Source: Rhizobium sp. CCGE531 (lineage in GTDB: Bacteria > Pseudomonadota > Alphaproteobacteria > Rhizobiales > Rhizobiaceae). Taken from it: a DNA stretch of 64,000 nucleotides. Under the pieces are notes generated by a model. It did no database searches, was not told the origin of the DNA, and saw nothing but the letters and a program-made list of their open reading frames with translations. Positions within the stretch are counted from its first letter, which is position 1. The number at the start of each line of letters is the position of its first letter. A program made the translations under genes and the position numbers. Below, one piece after another: positions 44,491 to 51,944 of this stretch. Location: assembly GCF_003627795.1 (NCBI RefSeq), contig NZ_CP032686.1, positions 310,001 to 374,000 on the forward strand. Direction: 5' to 3'.

Positions 44491-45039
44491 ATGGGAACAG
44501 CGCTGACCATTCGTGGAGATTATACGGCTGATGATCTGCGTCGGCTGGCAAGGCAGAGCCGTGACGCGGATTGGTCGCGCCGATTGTTGGCCTTGTCGAT
44601 CATTTACGAGGGTGGTTCGCGCAGCCAGGCAGCATCGATGGGTGGGGTCGGTTTGCAAATTGTCCGTGACTGGGTCGAGCGTTTCAATCTGCATGGTCCA
44701 GATGGCCTGAAAACGGGAAAGGCGAAGGGACGTGAGCCCTTGTTGAACGATCAGCAGCGGAAGGCGCTGGTCGAGGCGGTTGAGAACGGTCCCGTTCCCT
44801 ATCTCGATGGCGTCGTGCGCTGGCGGCTGGTCGATCTGGCGCAATGGCTTTGGCAGGAGCATCGTATCTCCATCAGCCGCCAGACGCTTGGGCGCGAATT
44901 GAATGCCCTGGGCTATCGCAAACTCACTGCCCGACCGAAGCATCATGCGCAGGACCCGCATGCGATTGAGGAATTTAAAAAAACTTTCCCGCCGCAGTGG
45001 GAGAAATCGCCGCCGGGGCCGCTAAAGGCAAGCGAATAG
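44491..45039 (+). CDS. IS630-family transposase, N-terminal frame (orfA)
   Basis: About 182 residues starting MGTALTIRGDYTADDLRRLARQSRDADWSRRLLALSIIYEGGSRSQAASMGGV, the helix-turn-helix DNA-binding part of IS630-type transposases. AAAGGAG lies 8 bases before the ATG. The frame continues to ARPKHHAQDPHAIEEFKK and then hits a run of seven A (44977-44983). Past the run this frame reads TFPPQWEKS and stops at 45039, whereas slipping back by one base reads NFPAAVGEIAAGAAKG and continues into orfB, which restores the expected family sequence. Thus the full transposase is probably made by -1 frameshifting. Confidence 0.85.
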   Translation: MGTALTIRGDYTADDLRRLARQSRDADWSRRLLALSIIYEGGSRSQAASMGGVGLQIVRDWVERFNLHGPDGLKTGKAKGREPLLNDQQRKALVEAVENGPVPYLDGVVRWRLVDLAQWLWQEHRISISRQTLGRELNALGYRKLTARPKHHAQDPHAIEEFKKTFPPQWEKSPPGPLKASE

Positions 45040-45551
45040 AAATCTGGTTCCAGGACGAGGCCCGCATCGGCCAGAAGAATAAGATCGCCAGGCGATGGGC
45101 CAAACGAGGGACACGGCCCTCGGCTCCGCATGATCAGCGAACGAGATCCGCTTATATCTTCGGCGCGATCTGCCCGAAATTTGGCAAGGCCGCCGCCCTC
45201 GTCATGCCATGGTGCGATACCCATGCCATGAACCAGCATTTGATCGAGATATCCGGCCATGTTGCCAATGACGCCCACGCCATCCTCGTCATGGATCAGG
45301 CGGGTTGGCATTTATCGAACAATCTCATGGTGCCCGAAAACATCACCATTCTACCGCTGCCAGCGAAGTCACCCGAACTCAATCCGGTCGAAAATCTCTG
45401 GCAGTTCATGCGCGAAAACTGGCTCTCTAACCGTGTGTACACATCCTACGAAGACATCGTCGATCACTGCTGCGATGCCTGGCGCAAGCTTCAACGTCAG
45501 CCTTGGCGCATCATGTCGATCGGGCGCAGAAAATGGGCCAATGAGTTCTAG
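44997..45551 (+). CDS. IS630-family transposase, C-terminal catalytic frame (orfB)
   Basis: This frame, offset by -1 from orfA, carries the DDE catalytic domain: IEIWFQDEARIGQKNKIARRW (first Asp), AILVMDQAGWHLS (second Asp), LPAKSPELNPVENLWQFMRENWLSNRVY (Glu in NPVENLW). It lacks a proper start of its own (only a GTG at 44997 without a ribosome site), so it is expected to be expressed as an orfA-orfB fusion through the A7 slippery run. The catalytic triad is complete, so the element could be functional. Confidence 0.85.
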   Translation: MGEIAAGAAKGKRIEIWFQDEARIGQKNKIARRWAKRGTRPSAPHDQRTRSAYIFGAICPKFGKAAALVMPWCDTHAMNQHLIEISGHVANDAHAILVMDQAGWHLSNNLMVPENITILPLPAKSPELNPVENLWQFMRENWLSNRVYTSYEDIVDHCCDAWRKLQRQPWRIMSIGRRKWANEF

Positions 45552-45573
45552 TCATCAAGCCTTGGTATTAGAC

Positions 45574-45620
45574 AATTCCAGGAAAAGTGCGCTGCGGTTT
45601 TCCTGGAATTGCTCCGGGTG
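45574..45620. repeat. Fragment of a dispersed rhizobial repeat (13-base inverted arms)
   Basis: AATTCCAGGAAAA (45574-45586) and TTTTCCTGGAATT (45598-45610) form perfect inverted arms around an 11-base loop, followed by GCTCCGG. The arm matches the TTTTCCTGGAATTGCTC end of the element at 59135-59240 and the related end at 49049-49067, so this is a short member or remnant of the same repeat family, just after the IS630 element. Confidence 0.75.
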
Positions 45621-45690
45621 TCTTAAAAGACGCGCGGCGCTGTAGTGCCGCAAAGATTTAGGGAAGGACACAGCCCGATGAAACTCGGCG

Positions 45691-46152
45691 TCAATTGACC
45701 AGTGATCTTGAATCTTGAGAGATCGGTCCGCGCTGGGCTACGCGCAGGGAGGCGATTTCCGCCGGTTTGTCGTCGATTATCGCGCTTACCGTCAGCAATC
45801 CCGGACGGCGCAGTCTCAATGGTGAAAAGACAAGGCTGGCGCCGACCACGACGTGCATGGGGACGTCGCCCGTTTCGGACTCATTCGTCAGGTCGTTCTG
45901 CTCGTTGAGCTGGGCCGACTCCAAGCGTTCCTCAAGAAGCGGCTGTTGATCTCCGGGAGCCATGCAGCGTAGCACGATCGAACGATAGGGTTCCGTTGCC
46001 AAGGTGACCAAGTTCACATGCACGCAAAACTTGGCCAGCGAAATGGGAAACTCCGGCAGCATCAGCACGCCGCTATAGACGCCGATGAAGCTCAGCTTCT
46101 CGCCGACTTCGGTGCGAATGTCATCGCAAAAGATGCAATATCCGTAGCGCAT
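45691..46152 (-). CDS. DUF6941-like hypothetical protein
   Basis: A 153-residue protein starting MRYGYCIFCDDIRTEVGEKLSFIGVYSGVLMLPEFPISLAKFCVHVNL. From memory the beginning (YCIFCDDIR.E...SFIGVY) matches the DUF6941 family, whose function is unknown. Two early cysteines (YCIFCDD) are notable. There is no signal peptide or membrane helix. It is the last of three tightly packed minus-strand genes and starts 5 bases after the stop of the XRE gene; the TTG three codons upstream is less likely. Family members often sit on mobile or variable DNA, consistent with the adjacent insertion sequences. Confidence 0.7.
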   Translation of the reverse strand: MRYGYCIFCDDIRTEVGEKLSFIGVYSGVLMLPEFPISLAKFCVHVNLVTLATEPYRSIVLRCMAPGDQQPLLEERLESAQLNEQNDLTNESETGDVPMHVVVGASLVFSPLRLRRPGLLTVSAIIDDKPAEIASLRVAQRGPISQDSRSLVN

Positions 46153-46157
46153 GCGTT

Positions 46158-46589
46158 TCAATCGTCCCTATCAGCAATGGCGCGGGCAACAATGGTGCGG
46201 ATCGCGCGCGAAGAGCTCCAGGAGATGACCTCTCTGAAGCTAGTGGAGTGAACGGCTGCCTGCGCCTCGACCCGTGTCTCGGCCGGTATCTCGGATTGAG
46301 CAAGGCAACCGCTTTCCGTTGAACCCGCCGGATCGCGCAGTTCAACGTGAATCTCCTTGTCGAGCGCCCAGGCTAGGTCCGCGATCGAACGAAGCGGAAG
46401 CTCTCTTTGTCCGCAAAAATAGCGGTTCAACTCCTGTCGGCTGACGCCCACCAGCTCCGCGAGCTGCTGCTGCGTAAAACCCGTTTGGGATCGCCTTTCG
46501 ACGGCGGCGGCAATGAGATCGCTGCGAACGTTTGCGATGAAGCGGCTGGCCGCACGCGCACGCGCGCCTATCTCAAACCGAAATGACAT
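46158..46589 (-). CDS. XRE/Cro-type helix-turn-helix protein, possible HigA-like antitoxin
   Basis: A 143-residue protein with an XRE helix-turn-helix at about 37-65 (GFTQQQLAELVGVSRQELNRYFCGQRELPLRSIADLAWALDKEIHVEL). The C-terminal extension is Ser/Ala/Arg-rich and probably flexible. Its ATG overlaps the 3' end of the upstream gene by 17 bases, a toxin-antitoxin-like arrangement with the antitoxin second, as in HigBA. It may repress its own operon. Function as antitoxin is inferred from order and the HTH only. Confidence 0.75.
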   Translation of the reverse strand: MSFRFEIGARARAASRFIANVRSDLIAAAVERRSQTGFTQQQLAELVGVSRQELNRYFCGQRELPLRSIADLAWALDKEIHVELRDPAGSTESGCLAQSEIPAETRVEAQAAVHSTSFREVISWSSSRAIRTIVARAIADRDD

Positions 46590-47058
46590 CTTCCGGGTTT
46601 ACTCCCTCGACACACAACGCATCACCCACACCAAGCTCGCGGCGCAGTCGGCGCACCTCCAGCCGATAGCCGCGGTAAAGATCGTGATCCTTCACATGAT
46701 CGGCCCAGTCTCCGAAAACCGCTACAAAGCAATCGCGCATGGCAAACCAGCCGAATATGCGCAGATCAACGGTCTTCAATTCCCAAACTGCATTTCGTTC
46801 GACCCGGATTGCCCGGAATTGTCTGCAATGAATAAGCGGCTTTCCGGAGACGAACGTATAAAAGAGAAAATCCAGCTGTTCGATCGGGGTGAGGACGGCG
46901 CCTAGCGACGATGGTTCGTTCTTGCTTACGCGTTCGCTCAACCAGTATGCAAAGCTTGGGGTCGCGAAAAGCAGCCGCTTGGGCAACTGCCTTCCGCCAA
47001 GCTGAATCTCAACTTTAACGATTGCTTCGGATGCTACGAGACTGTCAAACGTAGTCAT
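46573..47058 (-). CDS. Hypothetical protein, possible HigB/Gp49-like toxin
   Basis: A 161-residue protein starting MTTFDSLVASEAIVKVEIQLGGRQLPKRLLFATPSFAYWL. The C-terminal half, AVWELKTVDLRIFGWFAMRDCFVAVFGDWADHVKDHDLYRGYRLEVRRLRREL, resembles in layout the HigB/RelE-type toxins (a strand with WEL.., a basic F-containing strand, then a helix rich in Arg/Lys). The resemblance is from memory and weak. It precedes and overlaps the XRE gene. The start codon is an ATG with AGG close by; a TTG three codons upstream is an alternative. If it is not a toxin, it remains an unrecognised protein of the IS island. Confidence 0.6.
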   Translation of the reverse strand: MTTFDSLVASEAIVKVEIQLGGRQLPKRLLFATPSFAYWLSERVSKNEPSSLGAVLTPIEQLDFLFYTFVSGKPLIHCRQFRAIRVERNAVWELKTVDLRIFGWFAMRDCFVAVFGDWADHVKDHDLYRGYRLEVRRLRRELGVGDALCVEGVNPEDVISV

Positions 47059-47385
47059 GCCTGTCAACTAATCCATTATAATGTGGCAAGCCTTTCGCGG
47101 GGCCTCCTTGAGGGTATCATGAATTGCCGCACATTTGGATTGTATTTATTTGCCTTTCCGATGGCGTAGTCCCTTCTAATCAAAGAAGAGTATAGCTGAG
47201 ACGCCACGTCGATACATGTTTCATTCGCTACCCATTTCGAGGTATCGCATTTATATTTGATGCTATCCGATGCTATCACCCTAATACGAACGGTTCTCTT
47301 GTTCGGCTCTCCGTCAACGGCCTATTAACAAGCTTGAGGGCGGCGAATGATCGCTTGCCCCGTCTTGGACAACAGGGAGGATCAT
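47059..47385. other. Intergenic region upstream of the curlin gene
   Basis: A 327-base region between divergent genes, moderately AT-rich. It should contain the curli promoter. A partial direct duplication TATCCGATGCTATC is visible near 47264-47279 (GATGCTATC occurs twice, 10 bases apart), which might be a regulator site. No gene is supported. Confidence 0.4.
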
Positions 47386-48480
47386 ATGAGGACGATTGCA
47401 GCTCTCTCCATTTTGCTGGCAAGCACGTCTTTGGCTCTTGCCGGCCCCAGCGGCCCGCACGGCGGAAGCCCGCCGACACCGGCGGAAAATGAATCGTTTA
47501 TCGGCCAGGTGGGCGCGTTCAACGGTGCTTTCGTCAGCCAGAACAGCGGCAATAATCAAGCCCTGACACTGCAGAACGGCTTTGGCAATTTCGCGGTCAC
47601 CAACCAGAATACGGCCAAGTCCAATACCTCCGATATCCTGCAGTTTGGTTCCGGCAACTTCGCGGTTGCCGACCAGAAGGGCAAAACCAACGATCAGAGT
47701 ACCCTACAGGTCGGCGCCCTGAATTTTGCCTCCACCCTGCAGCGTGATGGGGCGGAGAACAACTCGACGATCAGCCAGTTCGGCTTCGGCAATTCCGCCT
47801 TCGCGGATCAGTCCAAGGGAGACAACTCCCAGGATACGCTGCAGGTCGGTGGCCTGAATTTCGCCTCGACGACCCAGACCGACGGCAAGCCTGGCTCCAA
47901 CACGTCCAATATCATGCAGTTCGGCTGGGGTAACGGGGCGATCGTGGGTCAGGACGGCGGCAACAACGATCAGACGACGTTGCAGGTCGGCACCGGGAAT
48001 TTCGCGGCAACATCCCAGGGGGGCGTTATCGGGAGCCACGGCAATTCCTCTTCGACGACACAGTTTGGTTGGGGCAACATATCCTTTGCCGATCAAGCGG
48101 GCGGCAATAACTCACAGGACACGTTCCAGGCCGGCGGGCGTAACTTCGCCGTCACTGGTCAGTCCTCGTTCTTCGGCGTGAACAAGTCGGCTACGGCGCA
48201 GTTCGGCGTCGGCAACACCGCCTTGACCTCTCAGATCGCCAACCCGCTGGGCTCCAACGATTCGCTGATCGTGCAGGCCGGCTATCGCAATACGGCGATC
48301 GCATCTCAGACGGGCGTACAGACCGTGTTCCCCTACGGAGGTTCCAACCTCCAGGGAACCATTCAGATCGGTACGGGTAACTATGCCGTTACCTCTCAGA
48401 ACAGCGCGAGCGCACTGACGAATACGTCGGTCACCGCGCAGTTCGGCTATCGAAACATGGCCGTTACGGTCCAGCACTGA
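47386..48480 (+). CDS. Curlin (CsgA-like) amyloid repeat protein
   Basis: A 364-residue secreted protein. The signal peptide is MRTIAALSILLASTSLALAG. The mature part has about 14 imperfect repeats of 20-26 residues with the curlin pattern Q-x-G-x-x-N-x-A-x3-Q, for example LQNGFGNFAVTNQ, LQFGSGNFAVADQ, LQVGALNFASTLQ and AQFGYRNMAVTVQ at the very end. Escherichia coli CsgA has five repeats in about 150 residues, so this is a long version. Each repeat should form one strand-turn-strand rung of a secreted amyloid fibre used in biofilm and attachment. AGGGAGG lies 5 bases before the ATG. It heads the curli gene set (csgH, curlin-like, csgF, csgG). Confidence 0.9.
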   Translation: MRTIAALSILLASTSLALAGPSGPHGGSPPTPAENESFIGQVGAFNGAFVSQNSGNNQALTLQNGFGNFAVTNQNTAKSNTSDILQFGSGNFAVADQKGKTNDQSTLQVGALNFASTLQRDGAENNSTISQFGFGNSAFADQSKGDNSQDTLQVGGLNFASTTQTDGKPGSNTSNIMQFGWGNGAIVGQDGGNNDQTTLQVGTGNFAATSQGGVIGSHGNSSSTTQFGWGNISFADQAGGNNSQDTFQAGGRNFAVTGQSSFFGVNKSATAQFGVGNTALTSQIANPLGSNDSLIVQAGYRNTAIASQTGVQTVFPYGGSNLQGTIQIGTGNYAVTSQNSASALTNTSVTAQFGYRNMAVTVQH

Positions 48481-48507
48481 GTGAGCCGACGGAGGAGGCG
48501 AGAGCAA

Positions 48508-48936
48508 ATGTCCGCCTCCTCCTTCAAAGCGACTGAGCCAGTCCCATGCGCTGGAATCGATTGCGGGCGATCAGCGCTCACCTTGCTGCTGAAGGCTTTC
48601 TTCCTTTCGATCTTGCTGTTCTCATGCATCGTTCCGGCCTCATCGCAGGCCGGTGTCGAGTGCTTGATAAAGACAGACAGGAAGGAACAGTTTCTCGTCG
48701 TGCAGGCCATCGCAAGATCCGAGGGAGCGGTGTCCGGGAGATACAGGCTGGTTCTCGTCAAGCATAGCGCCGCAGGCACGAGCCAGAGCATTCAGCAGGG
48801 CAATTTTGCCTTGCGGCCCGATTCGGACGGTCTTCTCGCCACGACGGTGGTCGATGCGTCGGACCAGGTAGAACTGACTGCAAGACTATTGATCGAAACC
48901 GATCGAGGTACATCACAATGCGGATTACCAGAATGA
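48508..48936 (+). CDS. csgH: CsgH-like curli assembly chaperone
   Basis: A 142-residue protein starting MSASSFKATEPVPCAGIDC, with a long N-terminal region before a signal-like helix (LTLLLKAFFLSILLFSCIVPASSQAG). The mature domain has beta-rich character (VECLIKTDRKEQFLVVQAIARSEGAVSGRYRLVLVKHSAAGTSQSIQQGNF) and two cysteines (VECLI and SQCGL) at both ends that could form a disulfide. This fits CsgH, the alphaproteobacterial periplasmic protein that holds curlin subunits unfolded. The ATG follows GGAGGAGGCG; an in-frame GTG at the curlin stop is an alternative. Position directly after the curlin gene supports the call. Confidence 0.8.
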   Translation: MSASSFKATEPVPCAGIDCGRSALTLLLKAFFLSILLFSCIVPASSQAGVECLIKTDRKEQFLVVQAIARSEGAVSGRYRLVLVKHSAAGTSQSIQQGNFALRPDSDGLLATTVVDASDQVELTARLLIETDRGTSQCGLPE

Positions 48937-49538
48937 AATGCCCGAACGGTTCGAAACGCGCGCTAGAGCATTTCCGTTTTAAACGGAGTCACGGAAATGC
49001 TCTATCACTTTGTTTTTACGCAGTTCCGGACGCAAAACCGCTTCGCACTTTTGCTGGAACTGCTCTAGGCGCTGTTGTCGCGTTGATTGCTTTGACGGCC
49101 GCGGAATGCCGGGCCGAAACCGCATATGTGGCCCAGATCCCGGCCAATGTGACGACGAGCGTGCCGTTCAGCGGCGTGATGCCCCAGCAGCCGCCGCAGC
49201 AATATCACCATTCGCCGAATTATGCTTCGGCCGGCATCGTTGGCTTGCCTGAGGGCCCCGTCGCGACGCACGGCAACAACCTGGCGCAGACGCTGGAAAT
49301 AGGCATGCGCAACAGCGTGTATCATCTTCAGTCCGGAGGTGGTAATACTTCGACTGCGGGAATTATCGGGAATTATGGCAATATAAATGTGCTACAAGCA
49401 GGAAATAATCTCAGATCAAACGTCGTACTGCTGAATGGAGCGGGTTTGAGCGTAAGCGTCCTTCAGCCTGCCGGTTCCGCGCCGGTCAATGTCCTGATCG
49501 CGCGGTTGCCGGGTGGTGGTTTGCTTATCAAGCGTTGA
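48918..49538 (+). CDS. Curlin-like minor subunit with repeat-derived N-terminus
   Basis: A 206-residue frame overlapping the csgH 3' end by 19 bases. The C-terminal part has two or three curlin-type units (LAQTLEIGMRNSVYHLQSGGGN, IGNYGNINVLQAGNN), so it may be a nucleator or minor subunit (CsgB-like role, inferred). The N-terminal 50 residues are odd: bases 48964-49067, a complete dispersed palindromic repeat, are read through in frame and provide residues up to about TFAGTALG, the first half of the signal helix (TFAGTALGAVVALIALTAAECRAE). The true start is uncertain (ATG 48918, 48933 or 48939), since all lie upstream of the repeat. Confidence 0.7.
   Translation: MRITRMKCPNGSKRALEHFRFKRSHGNALSLCFYAVPDAKPLRTFAGTALGAVVALIALTAAECRAETAYVAQIPANVTTSVPFSGVMPQQPPQQYHHSPNYASAGIVGLPEGPVATHGNNLAQTLEIGMRNSVYHLQSGGGNTSTAGIIGNYGNINVLQAGNNLRSNVVLLNGAGLSVSVLQPAGSAPVNVLIARLPGGGLLIKR
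48964..49067. repeat. Dispersed rhizobial palindromic repeat inside a coding frame
   Basis: A 104-base element bounded by TAGAGCA and TGCTCTA. It holds a perfect 14-base inverted repeat, TAGAGCATTTCCGT (48964-48977) and ACGGAAATGCTCTA (48991-49004). Then come the family's second half with TTCCGGACG, AAAACCGCTTCGCACTTTT and TGGAACTGCTCTA. Related copies lie at 45574-45620 and 59135-59240. It interrupts the 5' part of the curlin-like gene without breaking the frame. Confidence 0.9.
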
Positions 49539-49572
49539 GCGGCGCAGCCGCGTCCGGAAACAAGGGAGAGGA

Positions 49573-49887
49573 ATGGCAATGATGATACGTGTAACGATGG
49601 TCGCGGTTGGTTTGTCTGCCGTTATGGCAGTGCCGGCTTTGGCGGGGCAATTGGTCTACCAGCCAACCAACCCGACATTCGGCGGCAACCCGTTGAATGG
49701 CTCATTCCTGCTATCGACGGCGCAGACACAAGGCGATGGTGTCAAGTCCGGCCAGCAACAGACGCCGGATCTCTCAGGTCTCAACAATGCGCTGGGTAAT
49801 CTCGGAAACGTCAATCAGGGTACGGGTTCAACCGGAACGTCTCCGATCATCGTGATTGGAAACGGCCAGGTGCCGACCAATCCTTGA
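49573..49887 (+). CDS. csgF: CsgF-like curli assembly factor
   Basis: A 104-residue secreted protein. The signal peptide is MAMMIRVTMVAVGLSAVMAVPALAG. The mature N-terminus QLVYQPTNPTFGGNPLNGSFLLSTAQTQ is the diagnostic CsgF segment, which in E. coli inserts in the CsgG channel. The rest (SGLNNALGNLGNVNQG) is Gly/Asn-rich. CsgF helps anchor fibre nucleation at the cell surface. The ribosome site GGGAGAGGA is followed by three nearby ATG codons (49573, 49579 and 49582); any could be used. It lies 34 bases after the curlin-like gene and 56 bases before csgG. Confidence 0.93.
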   Translation: MAMMIRVTMVAVGLSAVMAVPALAGQLVYQPTNPTFGGNPLNGSFLLSTAQTQGDGVKSGQQQTPDLSGLNNALGNLGNVNQGTGSTGTSPIIVIGNGQVPTNP

Positions 49888-49943
49888 ACGAAATTGGTTG
49901 CGTAACAATTCAGTTCTGTTGGGAGCGATTTATTCGAGCGGCG

Positions 49944-50924
49944 ATGTCACGTATCGGTTTTCCCGTTGTAGCCATTTTGTGCGGATTAGGTTTAGGCGGC
50001 TGCGCTGCTGCAGGCAGCAGTCTTGATCCGATGAGTACTCCAGCGACACTGATGCCCTCGACGAAGACGGGGGTGGCGCTGGAAAGCCTGCCACGGCCCA
50101 GGCAAAAGCTCGATGTGGCCGTTTACTCGTTTCCCGATCTTACGGGGCAAAACAAGCCCAATGAGAACTTCGCCGAGTATTCCCGCGCTTTGACGCAGGG
50201 CGGCGCGCAACTGTTGACCGACGTCCTGACCAGGGCGGGCAACGGCGATTGGTTCAGCGTCGTCGAGCGTACCGACCTGCAGTCGCTTCTGCAGGAGCGG
50301 CAGATCATCCAGAATACGCGGGCCGCCGTCTATGGCGGGAAGGCTGGCGGCATACCGCCGCTTCGCTTCGCCGGCGTCCTGCTCGACGGCGGCGTCATAG
50401 GCTATGATTCCAATGAAACGACCGGCGGCCTCGGCGCCAATTACCTTGGGATCGGAGGAAATACTCAATACCGCAAGGATATCGTGACCGTATCGCTGCG
50501 TGCGGTGAGTGTCAGCACGGGTCGCGTGCTTGCATCCGTGAGCACGACCAAGACCATCTATTCCGTTCAGGTGCAGGGCTCGGCGTTCCGTTTCGTCGGC
50601 GTCGATCAGCTGCTGCAGATCGAAGGCGGCATTACACGAAATGCGCCGACGACGCTGGGGGTCCAGGAAGGCATACAGCTCGCGGTCTATTCGCTGATCT
50701 TCGAAGGTGTGAAGAACGGGCTTTGGGAATTCCAGGATGCCGCGGCTGGAGCCGCGTTCATGCGGTATCTGGAGCAACATCAAAGAGCGATGACGTACAA
50801 GCTCGACGCGAATGGCCGCCCGATCGCGCCGGCAATCGATCCCGCCGCGGTCAGCGCTGCGCAACCGGCTGCCGAGGCGGTATCAAGGCCTGCCGCGATC
50901 ACGAGCAAGCCGACGAATTCGTGA
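49944..50924 (+). CDS. csgG: CsgG-like curli secretion channel lipoprotein
   Basis: A 326-residue outer-membrane lipoprotein. Signal and lipobox: MSRIGFPVVAILCGLGLGGCAAAGSS, cleavage before Cys. The CsgG domain is evident: KLDVAVYSFPDLTGQNKPNE, GAQLLTDVLTRAGNGDWFSVVERTDLQSLLQERQIIQNTR, FAGVLLDGGVIGYDSN, VTVSLRAVSVSTGRVLASVSTTKTIYSVQVQ. The protein forms the ring-shaped pore that exports curlin. The C-terminus is extended by an Ala/Pro-rich tail (RPIAPAIDPAAVSAAQPAAEAV), longer than the E. coli protein. The ATG at 49944 was chosen because the signal peptide starts there; upstream TTG extension is improbable. No csgE is seen nearby. Confidence 0.94.
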   Translation: MSRIGFPVVAILCGLGLGGCAAAGSSLDPMSTPATLMPSTKTGVALESLPRPRQKLDVAVYSFPDLTGQNKPNENFAEYSRALTQGGAQLLTDVLTRAGNGDWFSVVERTDLQSLLQERQIIQNTRAAVYGGKAGGIPPLRFAGVLLDGGVIGYDSNETTGGLGANYLGIGGNTQYRKDIVTVSLRAVSVSTGRVLASVSTTKTIYSVQVQGSAFRFVGVDQLLQIEGGITRNAPTTLGVQEGIQLAVYSLIFEGVKNGLWEFQDAAAGAAFMRYLEQHQRAMTYKLDANGRPIAPAIDPAAVSAAQPAAEAVSRPAAITSKPTNS

Positions 50925-50941
50925 TTGCTACCGGCGCCGCA

Positions 50942-51232
50942 TCATTTCTTCCGGCAGAATTCGGATTGGGCGTTGTCGGGTCCGCAGGTTGCGGCTCCGC
51001 CCTGCGCATTTCCGCTTTGGCCTGGCTTGGCTGCGGTCTTGGCGGTCGTTCCTTTTTCGAGAGTGCCGCTCTTCTTGATGGGAACACGCCCATTGACCTG
51101 CGGAATACGGGTTTCTGAAAATCCGGAACGCCGAATGATGGACTGGTCCGTGGCAAAGGCGTTCATCGAACCGAGCGCGCCCGCAACCAGCATGATGGCT
51201 GTGGCCGCAATGACTTTATTGGGGTTTACCAT
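50942..51232 (-). CDS. Small secreted hypothetical protein
   Basis: A 96-residue protein with a clear signal peptide (MVNPNKVIAATAIMLVAGALGSMNAFA). The mature part is polar and basic (SIIRRSGFSETRIPQVNGRVPIKKSGTLEKGTTAKTAAKPGQSG) and ends with a two-cysteine tail (ATCGPDNAQSEFCRKK), which could form a disulfide loop. GGAGCAG stands about 9 bases before the ATG. It is convergent with csgG (18-base gap). It is not recognised as any known Csg protein; location suggests an envelope or biofilm link but this is not shown. Confidence 0.65.
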   Translation of the reverse strand: MVNPNKVIAATAIMLVAGALGSMNAFATDQSIIRRSGFSETRIPQVNGRVPIKKSGTLEKGTTAKTAAKPGQSGNAQGGAATCGPDNAQSEFCRKK

Positions 51233-51428
51233 TTCGATGCTGCTCCTGGATCATGGCTGTGAGCCGAGATTGAGCCATTGGCCTTGGACATGCCGCCCAC
51301 GAAATTTCAACGGAATGCCTGCTTTTCGGTTCCGTATTCACCGGGGGTTCCTTCATTGGCATCGTTCTGGCTTGCAGCCTTGGGGCTCCGGTCTGGCGCT
51401 GTTAGGCCGACCTGTCATCGCCATGCCG

Positions 51429-51770
51429 TCAATGTCCCACAGTGCCTGGCCCCACCGTCGGCAGGCGATTGTCCGCAGGCCCAGGCGCGGATCGCTCCGT
51501 AACGCCTGTGCCTACGCTCGGAAAGATGCTGTTTGCCAAGAGGGCAGGCGGCCGCGCTCGCGGTTGCTGCCTTGGTCTATGCGAGAGCTTCCGGTTGTCG
51601 GCTGGCGGCGGCGTTGCGGGCACGACGGAAGTCTCCGGCAGCTGCTCGACGAACGCGGGATTCGTTTCCAGGGGAGGTGCCTGCTGCAGATAGCTTTCGC
51701 CAAATACAGCGCTCTCGCTCAGTGCCAGCAACACGATCAGAGCATGGTTTGCAATGATCATTGGCGCCAT
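51429..51770 (-). CDS. Small secreted Pro-rich hypothetical protein
   Basis: A 113-residue protein starting MAPMIIANHALIVLLALSESAVFGESYLQQ, with a probable signal helix cleaved near SAVFG or after. The mature part is low-complexity and rich in Pro and Arg (VVPATPPPADNRKLSHRPRQQPRARPPALL). GGGAG lies about 8 bases before the ATG, which supports translation; the 18 upstream in-frame codons were left out. Function unknown. It is divergent from the IalB-like gene and about 200 bases from the other small secreted protein on the same strand; that gap holds nothing I can name. Confidence 0.5.
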   Translation of the reverse strand: MAPMIIANHALIVLLALSESAVFGESYLQQAPPLETNPAFVEQLPETSVVPATPPPADNRKLSHRPRQQPRARPPALLANSIFPSVGTGVTERSAPGPADNRLPTVGPGTVGH

Positions 51771-51944
51771 CTGAATTACTCCCTTGGAGGTATATTCAAA
51801 TATAAAACTCAAATTCCCTTGCATTTCCGCAAGGAAATTGAATCAATATAATATTGATCTCTATTAAACTGCAATTTCCCCGCGATTTATTCGACATTAT
51901 TGTTCATTTATTGTAGGATTGCAAACTAAATTATGGAGGAGTGT

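Larger units (their letters stand above)
44470..45551 (+). mobile_element. IS630-family insertion sequence (coding extent; ends not resolved)
   Basis: Two overlapping frames together make one IS630-type DDE transposase. The coding extent is given because I could not identify the terminal inverted repeats or the TA target duplication with confidence. The element follows the IS91-type element by about 100 bases, forming a small IS island between the polysaccharide/NRPS locus and the curli locus. Confidence 0.8.

Noticed and set aside
47500..48480. Tandem repetition that could suggest a CRISPR-like array
   Set aside because: The repetition is at protein level (curlin units of varying length and diverged bases), not identical DNA repeats with spacers.
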